In this document: piece after piece, positions 10,161 to 20,905 of the stretch
How positions within the stretch are numbered: position 1 is the stretch's first letter
Layout: the number at the start of each line of letters is the position of its first letter
Assembly (NCBI GenBank): GCA_014218235.1
Contig: CM024760.1
Location: 65,846,961-65,910,960 of the forward strand
Length of the DNA: 64,000 nucleotides
Source of the DNA: Colocasia esculenta
Taxonomy: Eukaryota; Streptophyta; Magnoliopsida; Alismatales; Araceae
Direction of reading: 5' to 3'
Position numbers and translations under genes: made by a program
Notes under the pieces: model-generated
What the model was told of the DNA's origin: nothing
The model's input: only the letters and a program-made list of their open reading frames with translations
Database searches by the model: none

Positions 10161-11340
10161 TGTTTTCTTTTCTCATTTCAGAATATCTTTCAACCAGTTC
10201 TGCATACACATCCTGCCAATCTTCAACAGTATAGTCTTCAAAGGAAGTATTACCTTTTCATCTGTACTGTTGGCCATGAAGCAGACTTCCTCACTCTTTG
10301 AGCTTGAGAACTTCTTCTCTTCTTCTTCCTCACTTGTATCTTCATCAGACCAAGTGGCTACCATGGCCTTTGGCTTCTTATATTTCTGGAATCTCTTGTG
10401 CTTTCTTTCTTGTTCTCAGGACACTCTCCCTTCATGTGTCCTGGCTTGTTGCACCTGTAACAGATAACATTTTCATCAGGTTTATGATTCTTATTGAAAT
10501 TGGAAGAGGAAGTGTTCTTCTTACCTGAGGGAAATTTCTTTTTCCCAGTCATTTTCCCTTTCCTATATTTCAAAAATTTCCTGAATTGTCTGGTCATGAG
10601 GGCAATCTCATCCTCATTCGACTCAGATTCTTCAGAACTTGTCTTATCCTGAGTTTTATCTTTGTTGCTTGAGGAGGCTTTGAGTGCCATAGGCATGGTC
10701 TTAATGATGTGTTCTTCATTTCTTTTTAAGTTTATTTCATATGTCATTAAAGATCCAATCAACTCATCCAAAGAAATTTTGGACAAATCTTTTGAATCTT
10801 CAATAACAGTGGCCTTGGTATGCCAAATTGAAGAAAGTGAACGCAAAATTTTTCTTACCAAGTCTGCATCAGTATACTCCTTACCAAAGCCTTGAGTCCA
10901 TTGACTATCACCATGAATCTGGCAAACATTTCAGAAATAGATTCATTAGATTTCATCATAAAGAGTTCATATTCTGAAACTAAAATGTTTGCCTTGGTCT
11001 CCTTGACCTGAGATGTTCCCTCATAGTAATTCGAGTTTATCCCACATCTCTTTGGCAGATTTGCACATTGAGATTCTCGAATACTCCTTGGGATGGACAG
11101 CACACTGAATCATGTTCATGGCACTATAATTCAGTGTAGCTTTCCTTATCTGTTCCCTTGTCCAGGTATCTTCTTCTCCCTGGTTCTCATAGGGACCCAC
11201 CTCTACAACTTTCCAGATCTCATAGTTCTGGGCCCTTAGAAACACTTGCATTCTATTCTTCCAATAAGAATAGTCCAACCATTAAAGAATGGTGGCCTAT
11301 TTATGGAATGGCCCTCAGCTATGAAACCCTTTGAGTCCAT
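10160..11340 (-). pseudogene. copia-1 gag, broken
   Basis: The likely start is ATG 11340-11338 (MDSKGFIAEGHSIN). One extra base near 11278 shifts frame; the homologous text continues DYSYWKNRMQVFLRAQN. The central part (ESISEMFARFMVIVNGLKAL; VRKILRSL; LDELIGSLMTYE) is the capsid-like domain of plant copia gag. A CCHC zinc knuckle CYRCNKPGHMKGEC is read near 10470-10430, followed by an acidic stretch (DEDTSEEEEEKK) and VCFMANS. At least three frame changes. Gag packages the element RNA. Confidence 0.85.
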
Positions 11341-11465
11341 GACACTTAAGTAAATGCACAGAGAAAGAGTTAAACATGCAAGCAAACAAACAAGCAAACA
11401 ATCAAACACTCAATACTCAGAAACAAAAACTGCTCAGTTCAAATCAGATCGCGATGTAAACCCGC

Positions 11466-11477
11466 TCTGATACCAAT
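11466..11477 (-). promoter_or_regulatory. copia-1 primer binding site (initiator Met tRNA)
   Basis: On the minus strand the 5' LTR ends ...CCTTCA and is followed by ATTGGTATCAGAGCGGG. TGGTATCAGAGC is complementary to the 3' end of plant initiator Met tRNA, the usual minus-strand primer. Confidence 0.92.
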
Positions 11478-12480
11478 TGAAGGATCGAAATGAATGTGTG
11501 GAAAAATCTAGAAGGGGGGGGATGAATAGATCTTAGCCACTTTTGCGGAAGCTTAAGTAATTTGAAAATTATTTAGAATCAGAGGCAATGTTATCAGTGA
11601 AAAATACAGATCTGATTAGATTTGAGTGGATTTGAAAAACTTAGATGAGAAGCAAGTTGATTAAGTGAATTAAAAACGGATCCTATGCAAACATCTAGCG
11701 GATGAATCAATCAAACCACATAAGACAAATGCACAAGGATTTTTTAGGTGGTTCGGAAATCACCCAAGTGATTCCTACATCCACCCCTCACAACCCGTGA
11801 GGCTTCACTAACACAACTGTGCTACACACCCAAAGGAGCCTAACAACTCCAACACTTCAGAGCATACAACTCACACAACCTCTAGAGCAAGACTACTCTA
11901 GAAACATAGAGCAAGACTGCTCAATCCAACCTTGAGCTTGACAACTCAAACTGAGCTCGACGGCTCACAACAACCTGAGCACAATGCTCACACTAAAACT
12001 TGCTAGACACCAACTTAAGACTAAGATCCTCTAGCAACAGATCTAGTCGAAATTTGAGAACTCTAAGAGAGTTATGCAGAAGCACTTGCATAATCTCAAA
12101 AGATATCTCAGAAGAACAGAAGAAAAGATAAATTGTATTGAAAGGCTTCGTTCTTCAGTGTACTCCCTTGTAGAAGCTTGAATTGGGAAGAAACTTGTGA
12201 AGCTTGAAGTCCAAGTCGATACTCTACAATCTGAGAAGTTGGATCTTCCTCGAATTCTTCACCAAAGAAGTCTTCTACAGATATGCCTCCTTGGAATGCT
12301 TCAGAGGAGTCTTCAGGAATCAAATTCCAATTCCCACACCTTGAATTGGTGGAGATTGGTCTTTTGGAAGCACTTGGAGAGCAGAGGAAGGAGACACGAG
12401 CTCTTTTTGGCCGCCAGAGTTTTCTGGAGGCTCTAAGAGAGTTGGGTCACTTCTTGCGTGGATGGAGGGCCAATAGAGGT

Positions 12481-12492
12481 CCTTTTATACCC
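12481..12492 (-). promoter_or_regulatory. TATA box of copia-1 5' LTR
   Basis: The minus strand reads GGGTATAAAAGG. It is 120 bp downstream of the nearest GTCGAC site. The 3' LTR lacks this segment. Confidence 0.7.
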
Positions 12493-12562
12493 AACAGAGT
12501 CCAAAGGTACCTTTTAGGTATAAGGGCACACGATCCTAGGTTGATTCCCATCGGCCTGGGCT

Positions 12563-12573
12563 GACACGTGGCA
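12563..12573 (-). promoter_or_regulatory. G-box / ABRE-like ACACGTGGC between array and TATA
   Basis: The plus strand reads GACACGTGGCA; CACGTG is at 12565-12570. The same word is at 1152-1162 in the left LTR and at 35081-35090 in LTR-F, each time between the GTCGAC array and the TATA position. In plants this core is bound by bZIP/bHLH factors. Confidence 0.55.
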
Positions 12574-12609
12574 CCCATCCACTTTAAGATGAAAAACATC
12601 TCGTAGTGT

Positions 12610-12921
12610 GTCGACCTGCCCTGGTGGTGGTGTCGACACACTGTCCAAATTATGAAAAGGCTGTTCTGGGAAGAAGGTCCCGTGTCGACCTGCTCTGAGA
12701 GTGTGTCGACCTGCTGTCCCAATTCTTCAAACGGCTGTTCTGGGAACTGGGTCTAGTGTCGACCTGCCCTGAGAGTGTGTCGACCTGGGTGGACTGATTC
12801 CTGAAAAACTGCAACTCGTGTCGACACACTCTTGACTCGTGTCGACACAGTCTGAACATTTTTACACATTTTGCCTTTGAATCTGTGTTGTTGTGTCGAC
12901 ACAATTGATGGGTGTGTCGAC
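12610..12921. repeat. GTCGAC palindrome array, copia-1 right LTR
   Basis: Ten sites start at 12610, 12632, 12684, 12705, 12758, 12779, 12820, 12841, 12895 and 12916: pair spacings 22, 21, 21, 21, 21 bp, identical to the left LTR despite small indels between pairs. Confidence 0.9.
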
Positions 12922-13145
12922 ACATCTTTTGCATAAAAATGTTTGTACCTGAAAATAAAACACATATATCATTAGTTAAATGATTTATCATGAACATCAA
13001 TGATAAATGTGATTTGAAATATGCTTTTTGAACATTGATTTCAGGTATGATGTTTTTGACATGTTTCAATTGAATTGCTTTAAAATTACCTCTTGTCATC
13101 ATCAAAATAGGAGGGAAATGATATGAATATGCATTCAACCCAACA

Positions 13146-13150
13146 ATATC
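13146..13150. other. target site duplication ATATC, right copy (copia-1)
   Basis: Repeats 73-77 directly after the CCCAACA end of copia-1, and joins CACACAAGCAAGC of the interrupted gypsy LTR. Confidence 0.92.
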
Positions 13151-14445
13151 ACACAAGCAAGCAAGCACACATGAGCACGATCATGTAACACTAATCAGGC
13201 AGGTAGACACTAATGTACACCAAGAAAAGATCCATCAAGAATGTACACTAGGACACGTGTATGTGGTTATTGTATTTATCATTCAACCAGCAAGCAAGAC
13301 TCCTAGTGCAGATGCAATGCTAGTAATCATTATACCCCATGGTTAACAATATATTTATGACTCTCCGTCATTGGGGCTAGACTGGAGCCCTTGGACACTC
13401 GCCGTGCCCAGTCAGCATCTCATGTAAAATTTAAATGTAGATACCCACAGTCATTAATAATGGCCAGTGAGAGTTTCAAAATGTAGCATGTGTAACGTCA
13501 TGTTCATGATGATGATGGGAACAAGTAATAAGTAATTGAACATGATTTCATGATAACAATGGTCAAGAGATAAATTCGGCAGCATAACGGTATGATTTAT
13601 ACTTTAGTTTAATCATTACATTAATGGCTTTAGTCTAGATTGTAAATCACACTCATGAGAACAAGATGAGAAAGGAAGTGCACGCTATCTCCAGGGATCT
13701 TCAATGGTACAACTAACTCATCGGCCATGTGGGAATCCATGGTCAGAGGAGATTTACGGAGGCCTTGGAGAAAAGGTCACTAGTCTATTGATTCAGAATC
13801 ACCGGTAGAGTTTCCAATTTCTCAAGAAAGGGCTGCTTAGATGTGCAAGTGTGTAGTGATGTACGCGTCTCAATTCACGATCTCAAACTTGCGGAAAACA
13901 CGTAACATGATGGCATGCAATGGACAATGCATTTAACCACACATGGGTTTACAAGATTTTAAGATAATAATTATCATTTAAATCAAGCTAGAACGATAAC
14001 AAGAGTAAATCACAAGTTTCATGAATGATCATATCCTTAAGAAAGCAATTAGAATAATATTCATGTAATTAATGCTTTTTAAATGGGTTAATCACTTTTA
14101 AGCCATTAAATAAACCATCATGCAATGATTAGACCTAAGACATGTGAATTACACGCTAAATATCATGTTTAAATAGACCGTAGGTATTGCAGTAAGTCTT
14201 GTAAAAGAAATAGGTGGAGTTTCATGAAAAATCCTTAGGTCGCGATGGACCCTTGTACGGATCGTGGCGGGGTCAGATTAGAACGTGACAGTACCTTGTA
14301 AGGATAGCGACAGGCTTGTCTGATCAAGCAGGCCGTTCGCGACGGGTTCATATGAAGAAGGCGACATGGCTGTCCGACCCGGAGGTCAGGTCGCGACGGC
14401 GGTCCGGTCATGATCAGATCATGATGGAATTCTTGTCGCGATCTT

Positions 14446-14483
14446 CCTGAGAACGCGGCCTATCGAGCCGTCGCATTCTCAGG
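14446..14483. repeat. LTR hairpin, gypsy-1 left copy
   Basis: Inverted repeat CCTGAGAACGCG / CGCATTCTCAGG with a 14 nt loop; one mismatch in the stem. Same structure at 22881-22918 and, with paired base changes, at 28804-28843. Confidence 0.75.
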
Positions 14484-16198
14484 TCCTTGGCCTGCATCTG
14501 CCAGAGAAAGGACAGTGCTTTGGATTGCGGACCAGACTTTCCCTGTTTTGACACAGGATTGTTCTAAAATTTAGAACAAATTGTACAGTGCATGAAAAAT
14601 AATGAAACTAGTTTTAAACCAACCTAGACATGCTAGGGTGCTTCCACTAAATCGGAATTAGAAAACAATGTTGGTTTCAATAGGCTTTAATCAAGTCCAA
14701 CACAAATATAAAACCAAGTGCAACCCGAAAACGTAGTGTCATGCAGAGACCCTTTTAGCATGCTTATAACACTCTAACTAATGGCATTTAGAAAAAATGT
14801 TCAACACAAGACATGACGAGGACAATGGGTAGAAAAACGTTCATGTTGTGGGCTTCCTCTAATTCGATCTCAAATCGCATGCAACATATAATGAATAGAA
14901 AATGCCCTAACAGTGCGCGACTTGGGGAAAACACTTATAACCCAAAATCTACTCATTGGATTGTGATGAAACCAGTGGGAAATGAAAGTTAACTTCATGC
15001 TCTACACATTGGTATAGGATATGTTAAGGTTTGGCCCGAGAAAACCTACCTTCTGGGTTGAAGAAGTCCCATTTTTCCAATAAACCTGTGTTCAGACCAC
15101 TTGGAGGAAAATGCTAAATACACCGTGTATACTGCATGGAATTCATGCATTCCACTTGGGTTAGGACGTAGACTTGACCCTCTTTCCAGGGGTATAAGCC
15201 TTGCAAGGTTTGGTTTAGGTTTGGCCTACCTTTGATCGGCTTCAAGTGTACGGTTTGTGCAAGTCGCAGAAGATGAATGGGGGAAGAAGATGTCCTTCTT
15301 GTGGTCGATCCACAGCTCCCCAGCCCCCAAGAGCTCCTCCACAAGACCCCAGCAAGTTGTAAACTCATCCCTAGGGTTTGGGTGAAGAGTATTTAAGGAA
15401 CCAAGTTATTTAGGAGTCGTATTGTAACTAGGAAAGAAGGGTTGCAGGATTGGCTTGTGTCTTTCCAAAATTTGAAGATCTCTCCCTCCTTTAGAGAGTC
15501 TTGTCCATCAAGCAACCTCCATGGGTTAGTAGGCACGAATGTGGGTTGCCAAGAGTGCAAGATCTCTTCCCAATTCAACTCTAATTGCCTCTTTTTAATT
15601 TCAGCTAATTTAAGCTACGAATTTCCATGCATTTTCTAGCTTCATTTTTTTTTGGGTCATATGTGGTCCATTGGCCCAATTATGATATTGGGTCATTAAT
15701 ATAAAATGTTGGAAGTCTCCCCAACATTTTTATTTAATTTATGGTTGCGTCGTATTTCCGTGTTAACGATTTTCCGACTTGTTTCCTAATTTGGATAATC
15801 GGTCACAATAACTCTTAAACCTAGCCCAAATGATTTTTATCGACACAAATCTCTTGATGGGTCATTAGAGGATATTATTTGAAGTCCGTATATGATTTTT
15901 ATTTAATTTTCTGACTCATCCAAGTACATGTGATAATGATTTTTCGACTTATTCATGAATTACGATAATAAGTCGCGAAACACTTTAAACATGGCTAATC
16001 CGATTTTTATTGGCACAATTTCTTTGTGGAACATTTCAGAATAATGTGTGGGGTTGATTTATAATTTTTACGGATTTTTTCAATGTGTTTTAGCACATAC
16101 GATAATAATTCGTATGTTTTAAATACTTTGATATTATGGAAATTATTTATTTCCATTTATTCGAATTTTTATATAGTTAAAATTTCCGGGGTGCTACA

Positions 16199-16222
16199 CC
16201 CTCCCCCACTTAAGAGAATTTT
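16199..16222 (-). promoter_or_regulatory. gypsy-1 polypurine tract
   Basis: The minus strand reads TTCTCTTAAGTGGGGGAGGG directly before TGTAGCACC of the 3' LTR. The same sequence lies at 58876-58899 in gypsy-3. Confidence 0.85.
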
Positions 16223-16246
16223 GTCCCCAAATTCATGTATAGAAAG

Positions 16247-17700
16247 TTATTGTACCAGTGAGGTGTACTTACTTGTGAATAGCTCCGGGTATCTTTTGCA
16301 CATTGCTTCCTCGGTTTCCCACGTGTCGTCTTCATCCATGCGTTGATTCCATCTAACCCTTACCAGTGGGATGATCTTGTTCCTTAATTGGCACAGTTCT
16401 CGGTTCACGATCTTAATTGGCTTCTCTTGATATGTTCCGTCTTTGTGAATTCCAAGAGTTCATATTCTATGACATGCCACGGATCTCGTACATACTTTTT
16501 CAACATGGATATGTGGAACACACTGTGTATTCCATCCATTTGTGGTGGTAAAGCGAGACGATATGCTACCTCACCAACTCTTTCAAGGATTTCGAAAGGC
16601 CCGACAAACCTTGGTGACAACTTGCCTTTAATGCCAAAACGCCTGATCCCACGGCCTGGAGACACTTTTAAGAATACCTGCTCCCCAACTTGAAACTCCA
16701 GGTCTCTTCTTCTATTATCTGCATATGCCTTTTGTCTTTGTTGCGCCACTGCCATTCTTTCTTTAATAAGCTTTACCTTCTCTGTGGTTTCCCTTATCAT
16801 CTCTAGTCCTAGCATTTATTTTTCGCCAACTTCATACCAGCATATTGGAGATCGGCAACTCCTGCCATAGAGTGCTTCAAATGGTGCCATTTGAATGCTA
16901 GCTTGATAGCTATTATTGTAGGTGAACACTACAAGAGGTAAGTGTTCATGCCAGCGACCTCCAAAATCTAGGACACATGCTCTAAGCATATCTTCAATCA
17001 CCTGGTTGGTTCTCTCCGTCTGACCATCTGTCTGTGGATGGAAAGCCGTGCTAAAGTTTAGTTTAGATCCCAAGGAGTAGTGCAATCCTTTCCAAAAGTG
17101 GGATGTAAACCTAGGGTCTCTATCAGACACGATAGACACCGGTACTCCATGTAATCTGACTATTTCCTTCACATACAATGCAGCCAGAACATCTACTGAC
17201 CACTTATTCTTCACTGGCAAGAAGTGAGCCGACTTAGTTAAGCGGTCGACAATACCCAGATACCATCGAATCCACCTCTAGATCTGGGTAGTCCGAAAAT
17301 AAAGTCCATCCCTATTCCTTCCCATTTCCATGTCGGGATTTCTAGGGGTTTGAGTTTACCTGCGGGTCGCAAGTGTTCCGCATTGACCTTTTGACATGTT
17401 AAGCATCGGGAGACATATTCTGCCACCTCTCTCTTATATTTGGCCACCAAAGCTTCTTTTCAAATCTTGATACATTCTGGTAGTTCTAGGATGAATGGTA
17501 TACCAGGTCTTGTGAGCCTCATCCATAATGATTTTCTTTGTCTCTGCATGGTCGGGTACAAAGACTCGATCCCGGAACAATATTCTTCCATCTTCAGTTA
17601 ATGAGAAATCCGGCCTCTGGTCTAGATTAGCCTTAATCTCCACAAGTACAGGGTCATTGTCTTGGAGTGTTGTGATGTCCTCCAATAGTGTAAGTTGTGC
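16247..17700 (-). pseudogene. gypsy-1 integrase with C-terminal chromodomain, broken
   Basis: The zinc finger region is in 17685-17350 (HPRTTRMYQDLK, then CLTCQKV). The catalytic core follows: first Asp in GMDFIFGLP (about 17310), second in SDRDPRFTSHFW (about 17130), Glu in QTERTNQVIE (about 17010). Then the C-terminal barrel (GEQVFLKVSPGRG, KLSPRFVGPFEI, VFHISMLKKYVRDP). A one-base shift near 16430 puts the end in another frame, reading KPIKIVNREL, RNKIIPLVRVRW, DDTWETEE to a stop at 16247. That tail fits a chromodomain, which in chromoviruses steers integration to heterochromatin marks. Several frame breaks; not functional. Confidence 0.85.
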
Positions 17701-19744
17701 TCTAACACTAGCAACAAGGCATCCCTTCTCTTTGATGTCAGCATCAATATTTAACTTGACGAAGTCTTATAATAACTTCCATTCGTCCACCATTAAACTT
17801 GACAATGTGATCATTGGCTTTCTACTTAGAGCATCCGCCACAGCATTTGCTTTTCCTGGATGGTATTGGATCGTGAGGTCGAAGTCTTTGAGATACTCCA
17901 ACCACCTCCGCTGTCTCATATTCAAGTCCTACTGAGAAAACAGATACTTCAAAGCTTTTATGGTCAGAAAACACAATGAATTTCTCACCATATAGATAAT
18001 GACGACATATCTTCAAGGCGAAGACCACAGCAGCTAGCTCCAGATCATGTACAGGATAATTATCCTCGTGCTTCTTCAATTGTCTGGACGCGTAGCATAT
18101 AACTTTCCCATTTTGCATCAGCACACAGCCTAGGCCGATCCCGGATGCATCGGTGTATACTTCAAAACTACCCCCAGCGACTGGCAGTGTCAATACGGGT
18201 GCCGAGGTAAGGTGCCCTTTCAATGCCTTGAAACTTTCTTCACATTCATCTATCCATGCAAATGGATTCTCCTTCCTGGTAAGCCATGTCAATGGTACAA
18301 CTATCTTTGAGAAATCCTTAATGAAGCGATGATAATAATCGGCTAAACCCAGAAAGCTCCTAATCTTCGACACAGTTGTCGGCCTTTCCCAGTTCTTTAC
18401 CGCCTCCACCTTAGATGGATCCACAGAGATTCCCTCCTTGGATATGATGTGACCAAGGAAAGACACTTCCTCCATCCAAAATTCACACTTACTAAGTTTA
18501 GCATAGAGTCGATTATTTCTGAGCACTTGCAGAGCAACCTTCAAGTGTTCCTCATGTTCTTATTTGGATTTGGAGTAAATAAGGATGTCATCAATGAACA
18601 CCACTATAAACAGGTCCAAGTATGGCCTATAAATATTGTTCATAAGTTGCATGAAAGCCGCTGGAGCATTTGTTAAACCAAACGGCATGACCACGAACTC
18701 ATAGTGACCATATCTACTCCGGAATGCAGACTTGTGAATATCCTCCTCCTTTATTCTTAGTTGATGGTAGCCTGATCTTAGATCTATCTTGGAGAAATAT
18801 TTTGCACCGGAAATCTGGTCAAACAGCTCATTGATGAGGGGCAGTGGATACTTATTCTTTATTGTCAACTGTTTTAACTGACAGTAATCAATGAATAGCC
18901 TCATTGTCCCGTCCTTCTTTCTGACAAATAGCACTGGCGCTCCCCACGGGGATGTGCTAGGCCTGATAAAACCCTGATCTAGCAATTCTTGGATCTGTCT
19001 TTTCAACTCCTGCAATTCAACAGGGGACATGCGATACAGAGCCTTTGAAACAGGGGCTGCCCCAGGGAGTAACTCAATGGTGAAGTTTACCTCCCGCTGA
19101 GGTGGTATACTAGGTAATTCCTCTGGAAATACATCAGGATAGTCCCTGGCTATTGGAATGTCTTCTAGGGTTGGTTTCTTCTTTTCAGTTGCCAAGACGG
19201 AAACTAGGAAAGGATCACAACCCTGGTTGATCAGCTTAGAAGCCTTTAGGGAGGATATCAAGATAGGGTGTTTGTGATAACGGGTGCCAAGTAGTGATAG
19301 AGTTGGAAGGTTTGGTCTTTTAAAAGTGACCCTCCTATGGCGACAGTTTACATCGGCATCATATTCAATTAGCCAATCGACACCCAAAATGGCATCATAA
19401 CCCTTCATGTCTAAACAGATAAGGTCGGCAGGGAGATTGTGTCCTCCAATTATAGTTTCACATTTTAGCAAGTAGTGAGTGAGTTCAGATTCTGAGCCTA
19501 GTGGAGAGGCTACAGTGATCTTGGATTTCAAGGGTACAAGTTTGACAGGTAGAGTTGCAGCAAATGTGGTGGAAATAAATGAATATGCAGCTCCAGTATC
19601 AATGAGCACAAATGCAGGTTGCGAGTGTATGAAATTGGTACCTTCCACCATACCCCCTTCCTCGGGTAGGTCAGCTTCTAAGACAGCATTAGGGCGTCCT
19701 TGACATTGTGGTACATTCGGGGCTTTGCTTGGTTGGTCCTTCAT
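17701..19744 (-). pseudogene. gypsy-1 protease, reverse transcriptase and RNase H, broken
   Basis: Read from 19879 down in one frame to 17822 with a single in-frame TAA at about 18560 (SKSK*EHEEH). The protease motif VLIDTGAAYSF is at about 19609-19577. RT shows FIRPSTSPWGAPVLFVRKKD, KIDLRSGYHQLR, MPFGLTNAPAAFM and the catalytic VVFIDDILIYS near 18600-18570. RNase H shows YTDASGIGLG (about 18160), ELAAVVFALK and SDHKS (about 17960). A frameshift after SDHKS breaks the link to integrase; the linker continues in other frames to about 17700. Motifs are well conserved, so the stops look late. Confidence 0.88.
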
Positions 19745-20666
19745 CATTGGACAGTCAGAAATACGGTGGTCACGACCACCACATCTCAAGCATGCCCCGA
19801 GCTTCTTCCAGCATTCTTCAGCTCGGTGCCCTGGTTTATCACAGAATTTGCAGTTTTCAACCAACTGCCTACCTTCCACTTTGACTCTCTTGTCTCCAGT
19901 AACATCTCATCCGACATTCGGCCTCTTGTTGTTGTTGTTGACGTTGTTGTTATGAAAAGTTGGAGCAATATTAGGTGCTCCCTTCTTGACGAAGACCGGC
20001 TTGGAGTTGTCCTTGCCCCTCATGCCCTCTACTTTGGCCATGGTGTCTTCTACCAGCTGAGCTCTTTGGACCATCTCAGTGTAAGTTTGAATGTTGTGTG
20101 GTCCGAGCCTTTCAATGAACATGGGCCCTGAGCCCATCCATGAACCGATTTGCCTTAAGTCTTTCAGTTCCCACCAAGTGTGGGGCATACACAACAAGAC
20201 GTGCGAACTGAGCCACATGCTCAGACACGGACATTACTTTTTGTTTTAGTGCAGAAAACTCCACTGCCTTCTTCTCCTTGACTCTGTCAGAGAAATACTT
20301 TCCCCCAAATATCTCCAGGAATCCGGCCCACTCCAGTTCGCCAACATTAGGCAGGTGGGCCGATGTGGCCTTCCACCATGCTCGGGCATCCTTAGTGAAT
20401 TGAAAAGTGGCCAGTACCACCTTTTCCCTGTTAGTGCATTGCATGACTTGGAAGATCCTTTCTATCTCCTCCTGCCAGTTCTCTGCTTCATCCAGATCAG
20501 GGGATCCAGAGAAACGAGGAGGGTTCAAACTCCTAAAATTGCGGTGCAGATCACCGGCTCCATTTCTAACTGCAGCAGCATGACTTCCAACTTGAACCAC
20601 ATTTTGCAGGGCCTAAGTCAATCCAGCTACTGTTTCTTGCATAGCTTGCCATTGGTTGCGAGCCAT
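19745..20666 (-). pseudogene. gypsy-1 gag with double zinc knuckle, broken
   Basis: The start is ATG 20666-20664 (MARNQWQAMQETVAGLT), with an in-frame TAG right after, probably CAG to TAG. The capsid-like part reads LNPPRFSGSPDLDEAENW, VLATFQFTKDARAWW, VAQFARLVVYAPHLVGTERLKA. Two CCHC knuckles lie at about 19852-19751 (CKFCDKPGHRAEEC; CLRCGGRDHRISDC). A frameshift near 20112-20218 and others separate the pieces. Gag and pol share one continuous reading direction, as in chromoviruses with a single Gag-Pol. Confidence 0.85.
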
Positions 20667-20883
20667 TGCAGTTGAGCGCAAGAGTTATGAGGGTTCCTGA
20701 GAAAGGGATGGAAACCAATTAACGTCTCTAGATACATTATCAAAGTCAATGGGTAGGAGTGTTTAATTCTTGCTAACATATTCCCAGTCTCTACCCATTC
20801 TCACCAGGTACTATATTTAATTTCCATGACCTAGGTTCCATAGGTATCTTCTATTCCTGAGACATATATCCTATTTGGTATTC

Positions 20884-20905
20884 CTAGGCACTACTACCAC
20901 TAAAC
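20884..20905 (-). promoter_or_regulatory. gypsy-1 primer binding site, mutated
   Basis: The minus strand after the 5' LTR reads GTTTAGTGGTAGTAGTGCC; gypsy-3 has GTTTAGTGGTATCAGAGCC at the same place. The site is therefore a degraded initiator Met-tRNA primer site, starting five bases inside the LTR border. Confidence 0.75.

Larger units (their letters stand above)
78..13145 (-). mobile_element. copia-1: Sirevirus-like (SIRE/Maximus type) Ty1/copia retrotransposon, complete but inactivated
   Basis: The element spans about 13.1 kb on the minus strand with two LTRs (78-1734 and 11478-13145), a Met-tRNA primer site, gag, protease, integrase, RT, RNase H, an env-like gene (4131 to 2150) and purine tracts before the 3' LTR. 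Domain order with integrase before RT defines Ty1/copia; the large size, the extra gene after pol and the gag type point to the Sirevirus genus. It inserted in the gypsy-1 LTR with a perfect 5 bp target duplication. LTR copies are similar but differ by many small indels, so the insertion is not recent. No ORF is intact. Confidence 0.92.
11478..13145 (-). repeat. copia-1 5' LTR
   Basis: TG...CA ended, 1668 bp, aligned along its length with 78-1734. On the sense strand the order is GTCGAC array (12921 to 12610), ACACGTGGC (about 12571-12563), TATA-like box (12490-12481), then the transcribed part with the conserved block at 11735-11795. Confidence 0.92.
13146..16198 (-). repeat. gypsy-1 3' LTR, segment b
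   Basis: Aligns with 21577-24605 throughout. It contains a GC-rich TCGCGA array and hairpin (14237-14483) and ends ...CCGGGGTGCTACA on the plus strand, i.e. TGTAGCACCCC at the sense 5' end. No gene; short ORFs here are chance. Confidence 0.9.

Noticed and set aside
10156..10895. Plus-strand ORFs of 70-100 codons across the copia-1 gag region
   Set aside because: They are antisense shadows of gag; the minus strand carries the zinc knuckle and capsid motifs.
13146..16198. Conserved short ORFs in the gypsy LTRs (e.g. about 15114-15640, 23431-24045, 57665-58250, 62881-63468)
   Set aside because: They recur only because the LTRs are homologous. They change frame between copies and show no domain. 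Both strands are open at the same place, which is typical of chance.
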